This document shows, in pieces, positions 33,100 to 42,868 of a stretch of 64,000 bases of DNA. The stretch is from Polyangiaceae bacterium. Its GTDB lineage: Bacteria > Myxococcota_A > Polyangia > Polyangiales > Polyangiaceae. Made by a program: the position numbers and the translations under genes. Below the pieces are notes generated by a model. It did no database searches, was not told the DNA's origin, and saw only the letters and a program-made list of their open reading frames with translations. The stretch covers positions 1 through 64,000 of the forward strand of contig JAICUB010000005.1 of NCBI GenBank assembly GCA_025936045.1. The letters are read 5' to 3'. Numbering within the stretch: position 1 is the first letter of the stretch; each line of letters opens with the position of its first letter.

Positions 33100-34881
33100 T
33101 CACTCCGCCGTCTTGGCGAACGCGAGCGGGCGCGGCGGCCGAAAACCGGGCCGTCCGGGCGGCGGCTCGGCCTGGCCGTGGCGCTCCGGCTCGTTGTTCG
33201 CGGGAGGCGTCGAGGGCTCGACGGGAACCGGAGCCGTTTTCGGCTGCACCTTGAGCATGTAGGGGTGCGCGTTGGCGGTACCGCACGCTTCGACGCTGTT
33301 GTGGAACTCCCAGTGAAGGTACACGTTCCCGTCGGGCGAGATGATCTCGTGCGGCGGCTCCCCGAACGGCTGCGCGCGGTACACGGACTCGAGCGCGCTC
33401 ACGTCGAAGGCCGTGACGCCGCTCGTCCGCGTCACGCCCATGCGCACGATACGCCCCTGGTCGTGATCGACGACGATCTCGAGCACCGTGTAGATCCCGT
33501 CCTGCTTCATCGGATTTCCCGCCGGCAGTTGGTCGAGCGACGCGAGGAATCCGTCGGCGAAGATCGGGTGGATGCGGTTGTGGATTTGGTTCAAGTAGGT
33601 CGCGAACGGCACCGCGGCCGTGTTCAGCGCCGTCTGATTGCCCGGCTTCACGGACGGCACGTAGTTCTCGATCGCCGAGCGCCAACGTTCGATGCCGCTC
33701 GGCCGCCAAGTCCCTGCGTGCTGGCTGCGGCGCCGCTCGCCGTCGGCGATGCGCTCGCGCTTGAGGGTGTCGGCGCCGATGGTGGCCGTGGCGATCTGCG
33801 GGTTCAGGTTCAGATTGATGCCCCCGGGTGTCGTGCCCGTGGCGCCGAGGCCGAGCAGACCCGCAATGCCGCTCGTGCGCATGGGCGGTAGCTCCCGACG
33901 TTTGCGCGCCTTCTGCCCCTCTTGCTCGATGGACGCCTGTTTTTGGCCGGGAACTTCGAAGCCGCCGTTGGCGGCCGTGAGCGTCTCCGGCACCTCGTCC
34001 GCCGCATGCAGCGCCGGCTTCGGAGCTTGTCCGGTTTCGGGCGGCAACTTCGACTCGCTCTCCGAGTTCTTGGCGCCCGCGTGCAAGCCTTCGGCTTTGG
34101 CCCGGGCGGCCGCCGTCGAAGGCGCCGTGTGCGCGGCTTGCTGCTGGGCGACACGGAGCTCGGGCGGCGCGCTGTGCTCGGCGGGCGCCCTGTCGGGCGC
34201 TCCCTTGTGCTCGTCGCTCTGGAGGATCTTGGTCTGGTCCGAATCACCCGGCTTGTTCGGATCCTTGCCGCTCTGCGCCGCGCCGCCGGGCGTCGGATTC
34301 GGATCGTCCTGATCGGTCGAGGTGATGTGCGCCTGCGACTCGTCCTCGACGTGATTCGCTTCGTTGGCGATGAAGTGGGCGTTCGGATTGTCGGCTTGAT
34401 TCGGCGCCGCGTGCTGCTTCACCGCGACGCGCTTTTCCGCTTGCGCGGGCTCGGGCTCCGGCGCGGGCAGAGTCTCGAGCTTCTTCTTTTCTTCCGGCTT
34501 CTCCTCGGGCTTCTTTGGCTCGGGCGGCTTCTTCGCTTCGGGCGCCTTCTTCGGCTCGGGTAGCGGCGTCTTGGGCTTTTCCGGCTTCGCTTCGTCCTTG
34601 TCGGCGCTCTTCTGATCGTCCTTGTCCGGCTCGCTCTTGTCCGCGTCGACGGGCGCGTCCGGATCCGGCGGCTTCGGCTCGCTCTCGTCGTCGAGGAGCG
34701 CGATCTCGATCGGCTTGTTCTCGCCGCGCACGAAGCGCCGTACCGACGCCGCAAAATCGCGGATCTCGATGCGCTCCTCGATCACTTGGGCGACGCGATC
34801 CGCACCACCGCCCCAGATCGCGTGCGCCACGACGGCGGTCGCGATCCACAGGAACAAAGGTATCTGCGCGTCCCTAGTCAT
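33100..34881 (-). CDS. TonB-like energy-transducing protein with long charged linker
   Basis: 593 residues from ATG 34881 (the longer frame begins TTG). A single N-terminal helix (IPLFLWIATAVVAHAIW) is followed by a linker of over 350 residues: Lys/Pro/Glu-rich (about 70-150), then Gln/Asn/Asp-rich. A C-terminal TonB-like domain (about 420-560) has HNRIHPIFADGFLASL, YTVLEIVVDHDQGRIVRMGV and AFDVSALESVYRAQPFGEPP. The final tail is Pro-rich. Proteins of this build link inner-membrane proton motive force to outer-membrane transport or gliding machinery. No ExbB/ExbD genes are adjacent. Confidence 0.85.
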   Translation of the reverse strand: MTRDAQIPLFLWIATAVVAHAIWGGGADRVAQVIEERIEIRDFAASVRRFVRGENKPIEIALLDDESEPKPPDPDAPVDADKSEPDKDDQKSADKDEAKPEKPKTPLPEPKKAPEAKKPPEPKKPEEKPEEKKKLETLPAPEPEPAQAEKRVAVKQHAAPNQADNPNAHFIANEANHVEDESQAHITSTDQDDPNPTPGGAAQSGKDPNKPGDSDQTKILQSDEHKGAPDRAPAEHSAPPELRVAQQQAAHTAPSTAAARAKAEGLHAGAKNSESESKLPPETGQAPKPALHAADEVPETLTAANGGFEVPGQKQASIEQEGQKARKRRELPPMRTSGIAGLLGLGATGTTPGGINLNLNPQIATATIGADTLKRERIADGERRRSQHAGTWRPSGIERWRSAIENYVPSVKPGNQTALNTAAVPFATYLNQIHNRIHPIFADGFLASLDQLPAGNPMKQDGIYTVLEIVVDHDQGRIVRMGVTRTSGVTAFDVSALESVYRAQPFGEPPHEIISPDGNVYLHWEFHNSVEACGTANAHPYMLKVQPKTAPVPVEPSTPPANNEPERHGQAEPPPGRPGFRPPRPLAFAKTAE

Positions 34882-34917
34882 CAACCGAACCGGCCGACCG
34901 GCTGCTTTCCGAGCGTA

Positions 34918-35763
34918 TCACCCCTTCGCGATCGCGTCGAAGTGCTCGCCAATCTCCGCAGCCGTCCAAACGCCGCCGTCGCTCTCCTTGAAACGCCCCG
35001 CGCTCTCCACGACCTTGTAAACGCTCATACGCGCTCCGGCCACGGCGAGAACGACGCCCGTCCGCTCACCGCAAAGCTCGCTCGCGAGAAACAAATGTGC
35101 AGGCGCCACGTGCTCCGCCGAGAGCGTGTCGGCAATCTTGGCGAACATCGGCAGATCCTCGGTCATGCGCGTCTTGGCGATGGGCGCGACCGCGTTCACG
35201 CTGATGCCGTAACGCTGGAGCTCGATCGAGCCGGTGCGCGTGAGGCCGTAGATGCCCGCCTTGGCCGCCGCATAGTTCGATTGTCCGAAGTTGCCGAGCA
35301 GGCCCGAGACGCTCGTCGTGTTGACGATGCGACCCCCGCCTTGTTCCTTCATGCGCTCCGCCGCCGCCTGCATGCACAGGAACGTGCCCTTCAAGTGCAC
35401 CTCGACGACGGCGTCCCAATCGGCGAGCTCGAGCTTGAGCAGCGTCTTGTCGCGCAGGATGCCGGCGTTGTTGACGAGCGCGTCGATTCTGCCGAACGCC
35501 TGCACGGCCGTCGCGACGATGGCACGTGCGCCCTCCCGCGTGCTCACGCTGTCGTAGCTCGCGACGGCTTCGCCGCCGGCGGCGCGGATCGCGGCGACCA
35601 CGGCGTCGGCTGCGGCGTGCTCGCCGCCTTGGCCCGCGCGGCTGCCGCCCACGTCGTTGACCACGACGCGCGCGCCTTCGCGCGCGAAGAGCAGCGCCGT
35701 GGCGCGACCGATCCCGTTACCCGCGCCGGTGATCACCGCTGATTTGCCGTCCAAAAGTCCCAT
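34918..35763 (-). CDS. Short-chain dehydrogenase/reductase (hydroxyacyl-CoA dehydrogenase-like)
   Basis: 281 residues. Cofactor motif TGAGNGIG (12-19), NNAG, catalytic Ser in NTTSVSG and Tyr/Lys in YAAAK are all present. The VVNDVGGSRAGQGG loop and the VNAVAPIAKTRMTEDLP stretch resemble the dehydrogenase module of peroxisomal-type multifunctional enzyme 2, so a 3-hydroxyacyl-CoA substrate is plausible. The C-terminal extra segment ends in EHFDAIAKG. A single gene, divergent from metG. Confidence 0.88.
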   Translation of the reverse strand: MGLLDGKSAVITGAGNGIGRATALLFAREGARVVVNDVGGSRAGQGGEHAAADAVVAAIRAAGGEAVASYDSVSTREGARAIVATAVQAFGRIDALVNNAGILRDKTLLKLELADWDAVVEVHLKGTFLCMQAAAERMKEQGGGRIVNTTSVSGLLGNFGQSNYAAAKAGIYGLTRTGSIELQRYGISVNAVAPIAKTRMTEDLPMFAKIADTLSAEHVAPAHLFLASELCGERTGVVLAVAGARMSVYKVVESAGRFKESDGGVWTAAEIGEHFDAIAKG

Positions 35764-35864
35764 GCTGCCCGCTCAGTACGCTCGCGGGGGGCCGAAGTCG
35801 AGTGCCGCTCGAAGCCGCGCGCCCGCGTCTCTGAAAGAAGATTGATGGTAGGCTCCGCGGCCCC

Positions 35865-37997
35865 ATGCGTCGCCTTCTCGTGACGAGTGCGCTGCCTTAT
35901 GCGAACGGCCCGATTCACCTCGGGCACATGCTCGAGCACATCCAGACGGACGTCTGGGTGCGCTTCCAGCGCCTGCGCGGCAACGAGGTGCTCCACGTCT
36001 GTGCGGACGACACGCACGGCACCGCGACCATGATGCGCGCGCGGCAAGAAGGGCGCAGCGAGGAAGAGCTCATCGCCGCGACCAACAGCGCGCACCAGGC
36101 GGATTTCGCCGGCTTCGACGTGCGCTTCGATCACTACGGCAGCACGAACTCACCCTTCAACCGCGCGCTCTGCAACGAGATCTGGGCGGCGCTGCGGGCC
36201 GGCGGCTACGTGGTCGAGCGTGAAGTCTCGCGCCTGTTCGACCCGCAAGAAGGCGTGTTTCTCGCCGATCGCTTCGTGAAGGGCACCTGCCCGCGCTGCG
36301 GAACGGCCGACCAAAACGGCGACAACTGCGAGAACTGCGGCAGCACCTACGCCGCGACGGAGCTCAAGGACCCGGTGAGCACGCTGAGCGGCGCGCGCCC
36401 CGTGCTCAAGAGCTCGTCCCAATATTTCGTGCAGATCGAGCGCCTGCACGACTTTTTGACGCGCTGGACGCAAGAGAGCGGGCGGCTCCAATCCGAGGTC
36501 GCCAACTACGTGAAGGGTCACTTCCTCGGCGAGCCGCTGCGCGACTGGGACGTCTCGCGGCCCGCGCCCTATTTCGGCTTCGAAATCCCCGACGCGCCCG
36601 GCCACTACTTCTACGTCTGGTTCGACGCGCCCATCGGTTACATGGCCGCGACCGCGGAGTACTGCGACAAGACGGGTGCGTCCTTCGACCACTACTGGCG
36701 CTCGCCTGACGTCGAGATCGTCCACTTCATCGGCAAGGACATCGTCTACTTCCACACGCTGTTCTGGCCCGCCATGCTCCAGGCGGCCGGCTTTCCGCTG
36801 CCTGCGCGCGTGCACGTGCACGGCTTTTTGACCGTGAACGGCGAGAAGATGTCGAAGTCGCGCGGGACGTTCCTGCTCGCGTCGAAGTACCTCGAACACC
36901 TGGACCCCGGCTATTTCCGCTACTACCTCGCGAGCAAGCTCGGGAGCGGCATCGAGGATCTCGACATGAACCTCGACGAGTTCAGTGCGCGCGTGAACTC
37001 GGATCTCGTCGGCAAGGTGGTGAACCTCGCGAGCCGGAGCGCGCGCTTCGTCGAAACGACGGGGCTCTCCGAGCGCTATCCGGACGACGATGGACTCTTC
37101 GCCAAGGCCGCGGCCGCCGGCGACGAGATCGCGAAGGCCTACGAGGCGTGCGACTACGCGCGCGCGATGCGCAGCATCATGCAGCTCGCCGATCGCGCGA
37201 ACGAGTACGTCGACCGCAAGGAACCGTGGAAGCTCGCGAAAGCCCCCGACAGCGCGGCGGAGCTCCGCGACGTGTGCAGCGTGATTCTGAACCTCTATCG
37301 CCAGCTCGCGATCTATCTCGCGCCCGTGTTGCCGCGCGTCGCCGAGAGCAGCGCGGCGCTCCTCGGCGCGCCGTTCAAGGCCTGGGACGAGACGAAGGTA
37401 CCCGCGACGGGCAGCAAGGTCGGCAAGTTTACGCACCTGGTCGCGCGGGTCGATCCGAAGAAGGTCGCGGCGATGGTCGCGGCGCACGTGCCGCCGGAGG
37501 AAAGTGTTGGTGCGGGCGGCGCCCCGGCGGGCGGCCCCGCGCGCGCCAGGGTGACGCAGAGCGCCGAGGTGGCGGGCACCGCCGCGGTCGACACTGCGCG
37601 GCTGCGCGACACGTTGAGCGACGCCGCGAGCGACGACGCCGCCGCGCTCGCCGCCGAACCGCTCGCGCCCGAGTGCAGCATCGAGGATTTCTCGAAGCTC
37701 GATCTGCGGGTCGCGCGCGTCGTCGCCGCCGAGTCGGTGCCGGAGGCGAAGAAGCTCCTCAAGCTCCGGTTGAGCCTCGGCGCTGGCAACGAGCGCACCG
37801 TGTTCGCAGGCATCAAGAGCGCCTACGCGCCGGAGTCACTGGTCGGGCGGCTCGTGGTCATGGTCGCGAACCTCGCGCCGCGCACGATGAAATTCGGCGT
37901 GAGCGAGGGCATGGTGATCGCGGCGGGGCCGGGCGAAAAGGACATCTTCATCCTGAGCCCTGACTCCGGCGCGAAGCCGGGCCAGCGCGTGCACTGA
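35865..37997 (+). CDS. metG: Methionine--tRNA ligase
   Basis: 710 residues. Class I signature HLGH in [12 protein letters not shown], a Cys4 zinc knuckle (CPRC-x8-CENC near 145-160) and KMSKS in [11 protein letters not shown] (about 328). The anticodon-binding helices follow, and a low-complexity linker (about 545-600) leads to a C-terminal EMAPII/Trbp111-type tRNA-binding domain ([18 protein letters not shown]) that also dimerises the enzyme. Charges initiator and elongator tRNA-Met. TAGGCT lies ten bases before the ATG. Confidence 0.97.
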   Translation: MRRLLVTSALPYANGPIHLGHMLEHIQTDVWVRFQRLRGNEVLHVCADDTHGTATMMRARQEGRSEEELIAATNSAHQADFAGFDVRFDHYGSTNSPFNRALCNEIWAALRAGGYVVEREVSRLFDPQEGVFLADRFVKGTCPRCGTADQNGDNCENCGSTYAATELKDPVSTLSGARPVLKSSSQYFVQIERLHDFLTRWTQESGRLQSEVANYVKGHFLGEPLRDWDVSRPAPYFGFEIPDAPGHYFYVWFDAPIGYMAATAEYCDKTGASFDHYWRSPDVEIVHFIGKDIVYFHTLFWPAMLQAAGFPLPARVHVHGFLTVNGEKMSKSRGTFLLASKYLEHLDPGYFRYYLASKLGSGIEDLDMNLDEFSARVNSDLVGKVVNLASRSARFVETTGLSERYPDDDGLFAKAAAAGDEIAKAYEACDYARAMRSIMQLADRANEYVDRKEPWKLAKAPDSAAELRDVCSVILNLYRQLAIYLAPVLPRVAESSAALLGAPFKAWDETKVPATGSKVGKFTHLVARVDPKKVAAMVAAHVPPEESVGAGGAPAGGPARARVTQSAEVAGTAAVDTARLRDTLSDAASDDAAALAAEPLAPECSIEDFSKLDLRVARVVAAESVPEAKKLLKLRLSLGAGNERTVFAGIKSAYAPESLVGRLVVMVANLAPRTMKFGVSEGMVIAAGPGEKDIFILSPDSGAKPGQRVH

Positions 37998-38047
37998 ACG
38001 CTTGCTCCGAGCGCGCGCGTGAGAGCGCCGTGCTAGTTTGCGGGTGC

Positions 38048-38431
38048 GTGTTGCGCGTCAGTCGCCGAGCCACGGTTCTCGGATGCCTCGTAGTCGCTGG
38101 GCTCTCGCTCTGCGGGTGTTCCACGACGACGACGCGCCTCTCCACGGTGAACGGGCGCCAGACGTACGCGATCGAGTGCGGGGACGCGGGCGACTGTTTC
38201 AAGCAGGCGAGCCGCACGTGCCGTGGGAGCTATCAGACGCTCGAGCGGCACGACCGCTGGATCTCCGAAGCCGATCTTCCCGGCTTGAACGACCGCACCG
38301 AGGCTCACCTCTATCAGCGCTGGACGCTCACCTCGCCGTCGATCCTGAGGCCGGCACCTTACGGCCCCAACATCGAATCCGACCGACCGCTGCCGATCAC
38401 GAACGTGGTCGTGATGTGCACCGACGGCTGA
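38048..38431 (+). CDS. Small lipoprotein (unknown function)
   Basis: 127 residues from GTG 38048. Signal peptide ending in lipobox SLCGC (VLGCLVVAGLSLCGC). The mature domain has four further Cys (IECGDAGDCFKQASRTCRG, MCTDG), likely disulfide-bonded, and the sequence FKQASRTCRGSY recalls the DUF4156/Rcs-like small lipoproteins, though not securely. An earlier GTG at 38030 would place extra Cys before the signal. It is 50 bases after metG and tail-to-tail with the phosphorylase gene. Confidence 0.75.
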   Translation: MLRVSRRATVLGCLVVAGLSLCGCSTTTTRLSTVNGRQTYAIECGDAGDCFKQASRTCRGSYQTLERHDRWISEADLPGLNDRTEAHLYQRWTLTSPSILRPAPYGPNIESDRPLPITNVVVMCTDG

Positions 38432-38446
38432 GTCGCGGCGGGCTCG

Positions 38447-39751
38447 CTAGCGTTCGAGCCGCTCCAGCACCAATCGCGCGCGCGGCGCTCGCGCGCCGAT
38501 ACGGAACGCGGCCGTCGCTCGCGCGAGGTTTCGCTCCACGAGCGAACGCTTCGAAGCGCAAAGAAACGCGAGCGGCTCGCCGCGTTCCACGCGCTCGCCG
38601 ACGGCGTGGCAGAGCTCGATGCCCGCGGCCGGATCGACCGCGTCTTCGGCGCGCGTACGGCCCGCGCCGAGCCCCACCGACACCCAGCCGAGCTCCCAGG
38701 CGTCCGCGGCCGTGAGCGTTCCCGTGCGCGCCGCGGGGACCGGCACGCGCACGCGGGCTCGCGGCAGCCGCGCGGGGTCGTCGGCCACGCGCGCGTCGCC
38801 GCCGTGCGCGCGCACCATGCGCGCGAAGCGCTCGAGCCCGGAGCCGTCCGCGAGCGCGCGCTCGAGCAGTGCACGCGCCGTCCGGAGCGAACGCGTGCGT
38901 CCGCCGAGCACGAGCATCTCCGCACCGAGCACGAGCGTGAGCTCGCGCGTGTCGGCGGGGCCCGAGCCGTGCAGCACCTCGATCGCTTCACGCGTCTCGA
39001 GCGCGTTGCCCACGGTGCGCCCGAGCGGAGCGCTCATGTCCGTGATCAGCGCCGTCGTCCGCAGGCCGGCGTTCCGCGCCGTGCGCACGAGCGCTCGCGC
39101 GAGCTCGCGTGCCCGCGCGAGGTTCGGCATGAACGCGCCGCGTCCGGCCTTCACGTCGAGCACGAGCCCGTCGCTGCCCGTCGCGAGTTTCTTCGAGAGA
39201 ATGCTGGCTACGATGAGCGGTACGGATTCGACGGTGCCGGTCACGTCGCGCAGCGCGTACAGGCGCCGATCGGCCGGCGCGATGGCGTTCGACTGGCCGA
39301 TGATCGAGGCGCCGGCGCTCTTCAAGACACGCTCGAAGGCCGCCGCGTCGAGCCGCACGCGATACCCCGGGATCGCCTCGAGCTTGTCGAGCGTGCCGCC
39401 GGTGTGACCGAGTCCGCGTCCGGCGATCATCGGCACCGCGACGCCGCAGGCAGCGACGAGCGGCGCGAGGCAGAGGCTCACCTTGTCCCCGACGCCGCCG
39501 GTCGAGTGCTTGTCGATCTTGCGAACGCGCACGCGCTCGAGCTTCAACTGCCGGCCGGAGGCGAGCATTGCGCGCGTGAGCGCGACGGTTTCGCTCTCGT
39601 CGAGGCCGCGAAGGAGCGCGGCCATGAGCCAAGCGCTCATCTGGTATTCGGCGACGCGCCCCGCGAGGTAACCCTGGACGAGCTCCTCGAGCTCGGCGCC
39701 CGAGAGGCGGCCGCCGTCGCGTTTTTTGATGATGAGCTCGACGGGATTCAA
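38447..39751 (-). CDS. deoA: Thymidine (pyrimidine-nucleoside) phosphorylase
   Basis: 434 residues from TTG 39751; no other in-frame start lies before a stop, and the protein begins PVELIIKKRDGGRLS as in the family. The glycosyl transferase family 3 signature DKHSTGGVGDKVSL (about 80-93), GRGLGHTGGTLDKLE, SILSKKLATGSDGLVLDVK and the C-terminal barrel-sandwich (DAVDPAAGIELCHAVGE) are all present. It splits thymidine or uridine with phosphate to base and deoxyribose/ribose 1-phosphate in nucleoside salvage. Confidence 0.95.
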   Translation of the reverse strand: MNPVELIIKKRDGGRLSGAELEELVQGYLAGRVAEYQMSAWLMAALLRGLDESETVALTRAMLASGRQLKLERVRVRKIDKHSTGGVGDKVSLCLAPLVAACGVAVPMIAGRGLGHTGGTLDKLEAIPGYRVRLDAAAFERVLKSAGASIIGQSNAIAPADRRLYALRDVTGTVESVPLIVASILSKKLATGSDGLVLDVKAGRGAFMPNLARARELARALVRTARNAGLRTTALITDMSAPLGRTVGNALETREAIEVLHGSGPADTRELTLVLGAEMLVLGGRTRSLRTARALLERALADGSGLERFARMVRAHGGDARVADDPARLPRARVRVPVPAARTGTLTAADAWELGWVSVGLGAGRTRAEDAVDPAAGIELCHAVGERVERGEPLAFLCASKRSLVERNLARATAAFRIGARAPRARLVLERLER

Positions 39752-39823
39752 GAACGTGCTGCTCGCTCGCGAAGAAGCGTAGCGTGAGAGCCGCCCTTCG
39801 CGTAAGGATCGCCCCGATCAGTC

Positions 39824-40885
39824 GTGGAACGCACGCCGCGCGGCCGCCCCTCCGGAAGATTCACGCAGCACCGGCGCGTCGATCGCTTGCGCGAGATCCT
39901 GAGTCGTCACCCGAAGGGCATGTCGCTCTACGAGCTCGCCGACGCGCTCAACGTCACCGTGCGCACGATGCGCCGCTACATGGTGGAAATCGAGCGTGAC
40001 TTCGAGCTCGAGAGCGTGCCGGTCAAGGCGGGCGGCCAGCTGCTCTGGCGCATCCGCTCGAGTGAAATCCCGCGCAAGCTCGAGCTCAGGCGCACGCAGG
40101 CGTACGCCTTGCTCGCGGCGCGGCGCGTCTTCGAGCCGATGCGCGGCTCCACCTTGTTCGAGGAGATCGACCTCGCGACGAACAAGCTGCTCGCCTTCGC
40201 GCAGCGGCCGGGTCGCGGCCCGAACGCGGGGCTCGCCGATGCGCAGCTCGAACAGCGCTTCTTGTATTTGCCGCACGCCCCCAAAAATTACGCGCAGAAG
40301 ACCGAGGAGCTCGACGACCTGTTTCAGGCCGTTTCGGATTTGCGCCCGCTCTCCTTACTCTACCGCAGCGCGACCCGCGCCGACGAGGAGCGCATCACCA
40401 TCCATCCCTACGCGCTCGTGCTCCACCGCGACTCCATCTATTGCGTCGGCTTCCACGTGGGCCGCGAGGAGATCCGCACCTTCGTGCTCGATCGCATGCG
40501 CGACACGCAGTGCGCGGTGACCGAGCGCTTCGAGCTGCCGCCGGACTTCGTCGTGGACGCCTATTTCCAGGGGGAGTTCGGCATCTGGCGCGACACGACG
40601 CCGCACAAGGTCGTGATCGAGTTCGACGCCCACGCGGCCGACTACGTGCGCATGCGCACCGTGCACGCGTCGCAGAAGCTCCAGAGCATCGCGGGCGGCG
40701 GCCTCCGGCTGACGATGACGGTCGGAAATCTCCTGCCCGTGGTGAGCTGGGTGCTCGAGTGGGGCGGCCGCGCGCGCGTCATCGAGCCGCCTGAGCTCAT
40801 CGAGCGCGTCAAGGCCGAGCTCGAAAGCGCCCTCGGCCAGTACAAAGACGACAAAAAGGCGGTCTCGAAGCGCGCACCGCGCTGA
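39824..40885 (+). CDS. WYL-domain transcriptional regulator
   Basis: 353 residues from GTG 39824. An HTH_11-type helix-turn-helix at about 15-70 (RVDRLREILSRHPKGMSLYELADALNV, VRTMRRYMVEIERDF) is followed by a WYL domain (about 160-240: PLSLLYRSATRADEERITIHPYALVLH with YCVGFHVGREEIRTFVLDRM) and a WCX-like C terminus. WYL proteins sense nucleotides or nucleic acids and often regulate DNA-damage or defence genes; no such genes are adjacent. It is divergent from deoA across 72 bases, so it may control that gene. Confidence 0.9.
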   Translation: MERTPRGRPSGRFTQHRRVDRLREILSRHPKGMSLYELADALNVTVRTMRRYMVEIERDFELESVPVKAGGQLLWRIRSSEIPRKLELRRTQAYALLAARRVFEPMRGSTLFEEIDLATNKLLAFAQRPGRGPNAGLADAQLEQRFLYLPHAPKNYAQKTEELDDLFQAVSDLRPLSLLYRSATRADEERITIHPYALVLHRDSIYCVGFHVGREEIRTFVLDRMRDTQCAVTERFELPPDFVVDAYFQGEFGIWRDTTPHKVVIEFDAHAADYVRMRTVHASQKLQSIAGGGLRLTMTVGNLLPVVSWVLEWGGRARVIEPPELIERVKAELESALGQYKDDKKAVSKRAPR

Positions 40886-40886
40886 G

Positions 40887-40920
40887 GCCGCTGCGCGACA
40901 AAACTGTCACAGCGGTTTTT
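40887..40920 (+). terminator. Intrinsic terminator of the WYL regulator gene
   Basis: CCGCTG (40888-40893) pairs with CAGCGG (40910-40915), directly followed by TTTTT (40916-40920). It begins two bases after the stop codon. Confidence 0.65.
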
Positions 40921-40943
40921 GCACGGATGCCGCGGGGGAGGAC

Positions 40944-40971
40944 TTGCGCGCTGCGACGGGGACTCTATGAG
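40944..40971 (+). promoter_or_regulatory. Weak candidate promoter of the aldo/keto reductase gene
   Basis: TTGCGC, 16-base spacer, TATGAG; predicted start about 60 bases before the ATG. Confidence 0.25.
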
Positions 40972-41037
40972 TTCGTCCCACCTGACTCGTGCTCGCCTTC
41001 CGGTCGAGCGCGCGCTCGGAACCACGGAGGAAATCGC

Positions 41038-42123
41038 ATGGCTCTCGATCACTACGTGACGCTCGGACGTTCGGGCTTGCGCGTCAGCCCCTTGTGCCTC
41101 GGCGCGATGACGTTCGGCGAAGACCTCGGCTGGGGCTCGTCCGTCGAGGAATCCCAGCAGATCATGGGTCGCTACGTCGCCGCGGGCGGCAACTTCATCG
41201 ACACCGCGAACTTCTACACGAAGAGCCACTCCGAAAAGATCATCGGCGACCACATCGGCCGCCACTCCGAAAAGCGCGATCGGCTCGTGATTGCGACCAA
41301 GTTCAGCGGTAATCTCTACCCGGGCGATCCGAACGGCGGCGGCTCGGGGCGGAAAGCGCTCGTGAGCGCCTGCGAGAACTCGCTGCGGCGACTACAGACC
41401 GATTACATCGATCTCTACTGGCTCCACATTTGGGACGTGAACACGCCGATCGAGGAAACGATGTCCGCGCTCCACGATCTCGTCCAGGCGGGCAAGGTCC
41501 GCTACGTCGGTGTCTCGGATACGCCGGCGTGGAAGGTCGCGCAGGCGAACCTCCTCGCCCAGTTTCGCGGCTGGTCTCCCTTCATCGGCCTGCAAATCGA
41601 ATACTCGTTGCTCGAGCGTACGGTCGAAGCGGACCTCGTCCCCATGGCGCAAGAGCTCGGGCTCGGCATCACGCCCTGGTCGCCTTTGAAGAGCGGCGTC
41701 TTGTCCGGAAAGTACACGCGCGCGACGGCCGGCCGAGACAAGATCGATCGCGCCGCGTTCATGGCCGACCAGCTCAACGAGACGACCTACGAGCTCATCG
41801 ACGAGCTCGAGCGCATCGCGAAGGCGCACGACAGCACCGTCGCGCGCGTCGCGCTCGCCTGGCTCAGAGCACGCCCGGGCGTGACCTCCACGATCATCGG
41901 CGCTCGCCGTGCGAGCCAGCTCGAGGACAACCTGAAGTCACTCGAGCTCGTGCTCGGGCCGGAGGAGACGGCCAAGCTCGACGCGCTGACCGAGCCGGCG
42001 CTCGGCTTCCCGCATGGGATGCTGGGCTATGCCGGCACCATCACCAACGGCGGGACGCGGGTGAACGGCGTCGAGCTTCCGGCGTCCGAGTTCGTGCTGC
42101 AACCCGGAGACAAGCCGTTCTGA
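41038..42123 (+). CDS. Aldo/keto reductase
   Basis: 361 residues from ATG 41038 with GGAGG seven bases upstream; the longer frame from 40927 is rejected. (beta/alpha)8 reductase with the catalytic tetrad: Asp in NFIDTANFYT with Tyr, Lys in VIATKFSGN and His in LYWLHIWD. The NADPH-binding end is ARPGVTSTIIGARRASQLEDNL. Closest in style to the AKR family that includes Tas/YajO-like enzymes. The substrate is unknown. The adjacent WYL regulator could control it. Confidence 0.93.
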   Translation: MALDHYVTLGRSGLRVSPLCLGAMTFGEDLGWGSSVEESQQIMGRYVAAGGNFIDTANFYTKSHSEKIIGDHIGRHSEKRDRLVIATKFSGNLYPGDPNGGGSGRKALVSACENSLRRLQTDYIDLYWLHIWDVNTPIEETMSALHDLVQAGKVRYVGVSDTPAWKVAQANLLAQFRGWSPFIGLQIEYSLLERTVEADLVPMAQELGLGITPWSPLKSGVLSGKYTRATAGRDKIDRAAFMADQLNETTYELIDELERIAKAHDSTVARVALAWLRARPGVTSTIIGARRASQLEDNLKSLELVLGPEETAKLDALTEPALGFPHGMLGYAGTITNGGTRVNGVELPASEFVLQPGDKPF

Positions 42124-42132
42124 ACGGCCGTC

Positions 42133-42753
42133 TCAGCGCGGCGAGCGGTTCACGCGGTACTGCGCGAGCACGCGCTTCACGTACTCTTGCGTCTCCGGGA
42201 ACGGCGGGATGCCGCCGTAACGCATCACGGCGCCTTCGCCGGCGTTGTAGCCCGCGATCGTGAGCTCGATGTCGCCGTTGAAGAGATTCGCGAGCACGCG
42301 CAGGTAACGCACGCCGCCGAAGATGTTCTGACGCGGATCGAAGATGTCGGTGACGAGCATGCGCTCGGCCGTCTCCGGCATCAGTTGCATCAAGCCGCGT
42401 GCGTTCGCGGGCGAGACGGCGCGCGGATCGAAGTCGCTCTCCACCTGAATCACGGCGCGGACCAGGCCCTCGGGGATCTGATACAGGGCGGACGCTTCCC
42501 GGATGTGATCGTCATAGCGCCCGTAGCGCGCGGGCGACGCGTCCGAGGGCATGCGCACGCGCGGGCGTTCCGCTTCCGTGCGCATCACGAGCTTGCCGTG
42601 AGTGGCCTTCGAGTTCGTGAAGCTGATGACACCGTCCGCCCCCACGGTCTTGTAGATGTCCGCTTGGCTCGGCCCGGCGAACGTCAGCGCCGCGGCAGGT
42701 ACGGCCCCGAGCAGGGCCCAGCGCTTGGGATTCCGGGTCTCGGGAGAAGCCAT
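42133..42753 (-). CDS. Secreted lytic transglycosylase with DUF4124-like N terminus
   Basis: 206 residues from ATG 42753. Signal peptide (RWALLGAVPAAALTFAGPSQA), then a short DUF4124-like segment (DIYKTVGADGVISFTNSK), then an SLT domain with catalytic Glu in IQVESDFDPRAVSP, ARGLMQLMPETA and IAGYNAGEGAV. Cleaves peptidoglycan in the periplasm. It ends nine bases from the convergent aldo/keto reductase stop. TATCAT at about 13 bases before the ATG resembles a -10. Confidence 0.92.
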   Translation of the reverse strand: MASPETRNPKRWALLGAVPAAALTFAGPSQADIYKTVGADGVISFTNSKATHGKLVMRTEAERPRVRMPSDASPARYGRYDDHIREASALYQIPEGLVRAVIQVESDFDPRAVSPANARGLMQLMPETAERMLVTDIFDPRQNIFGGVRYLRVLANLFNGDIELTIAGYNAGEGAVMRYGGIPPFPETQEYVKRVLAQYRVNRSPR

Positions 42754-42868
42754 GGCGTTCGGAAATGATAACGGCTCGCCCCCATGTGGGTGCAAGTAAC
42801 CCGCGTGGACTAGCCCGGAAACGCCGTTCGGGCGCGCGCTATTCCAGCCGGCGCGCGGAGCGGAACGC

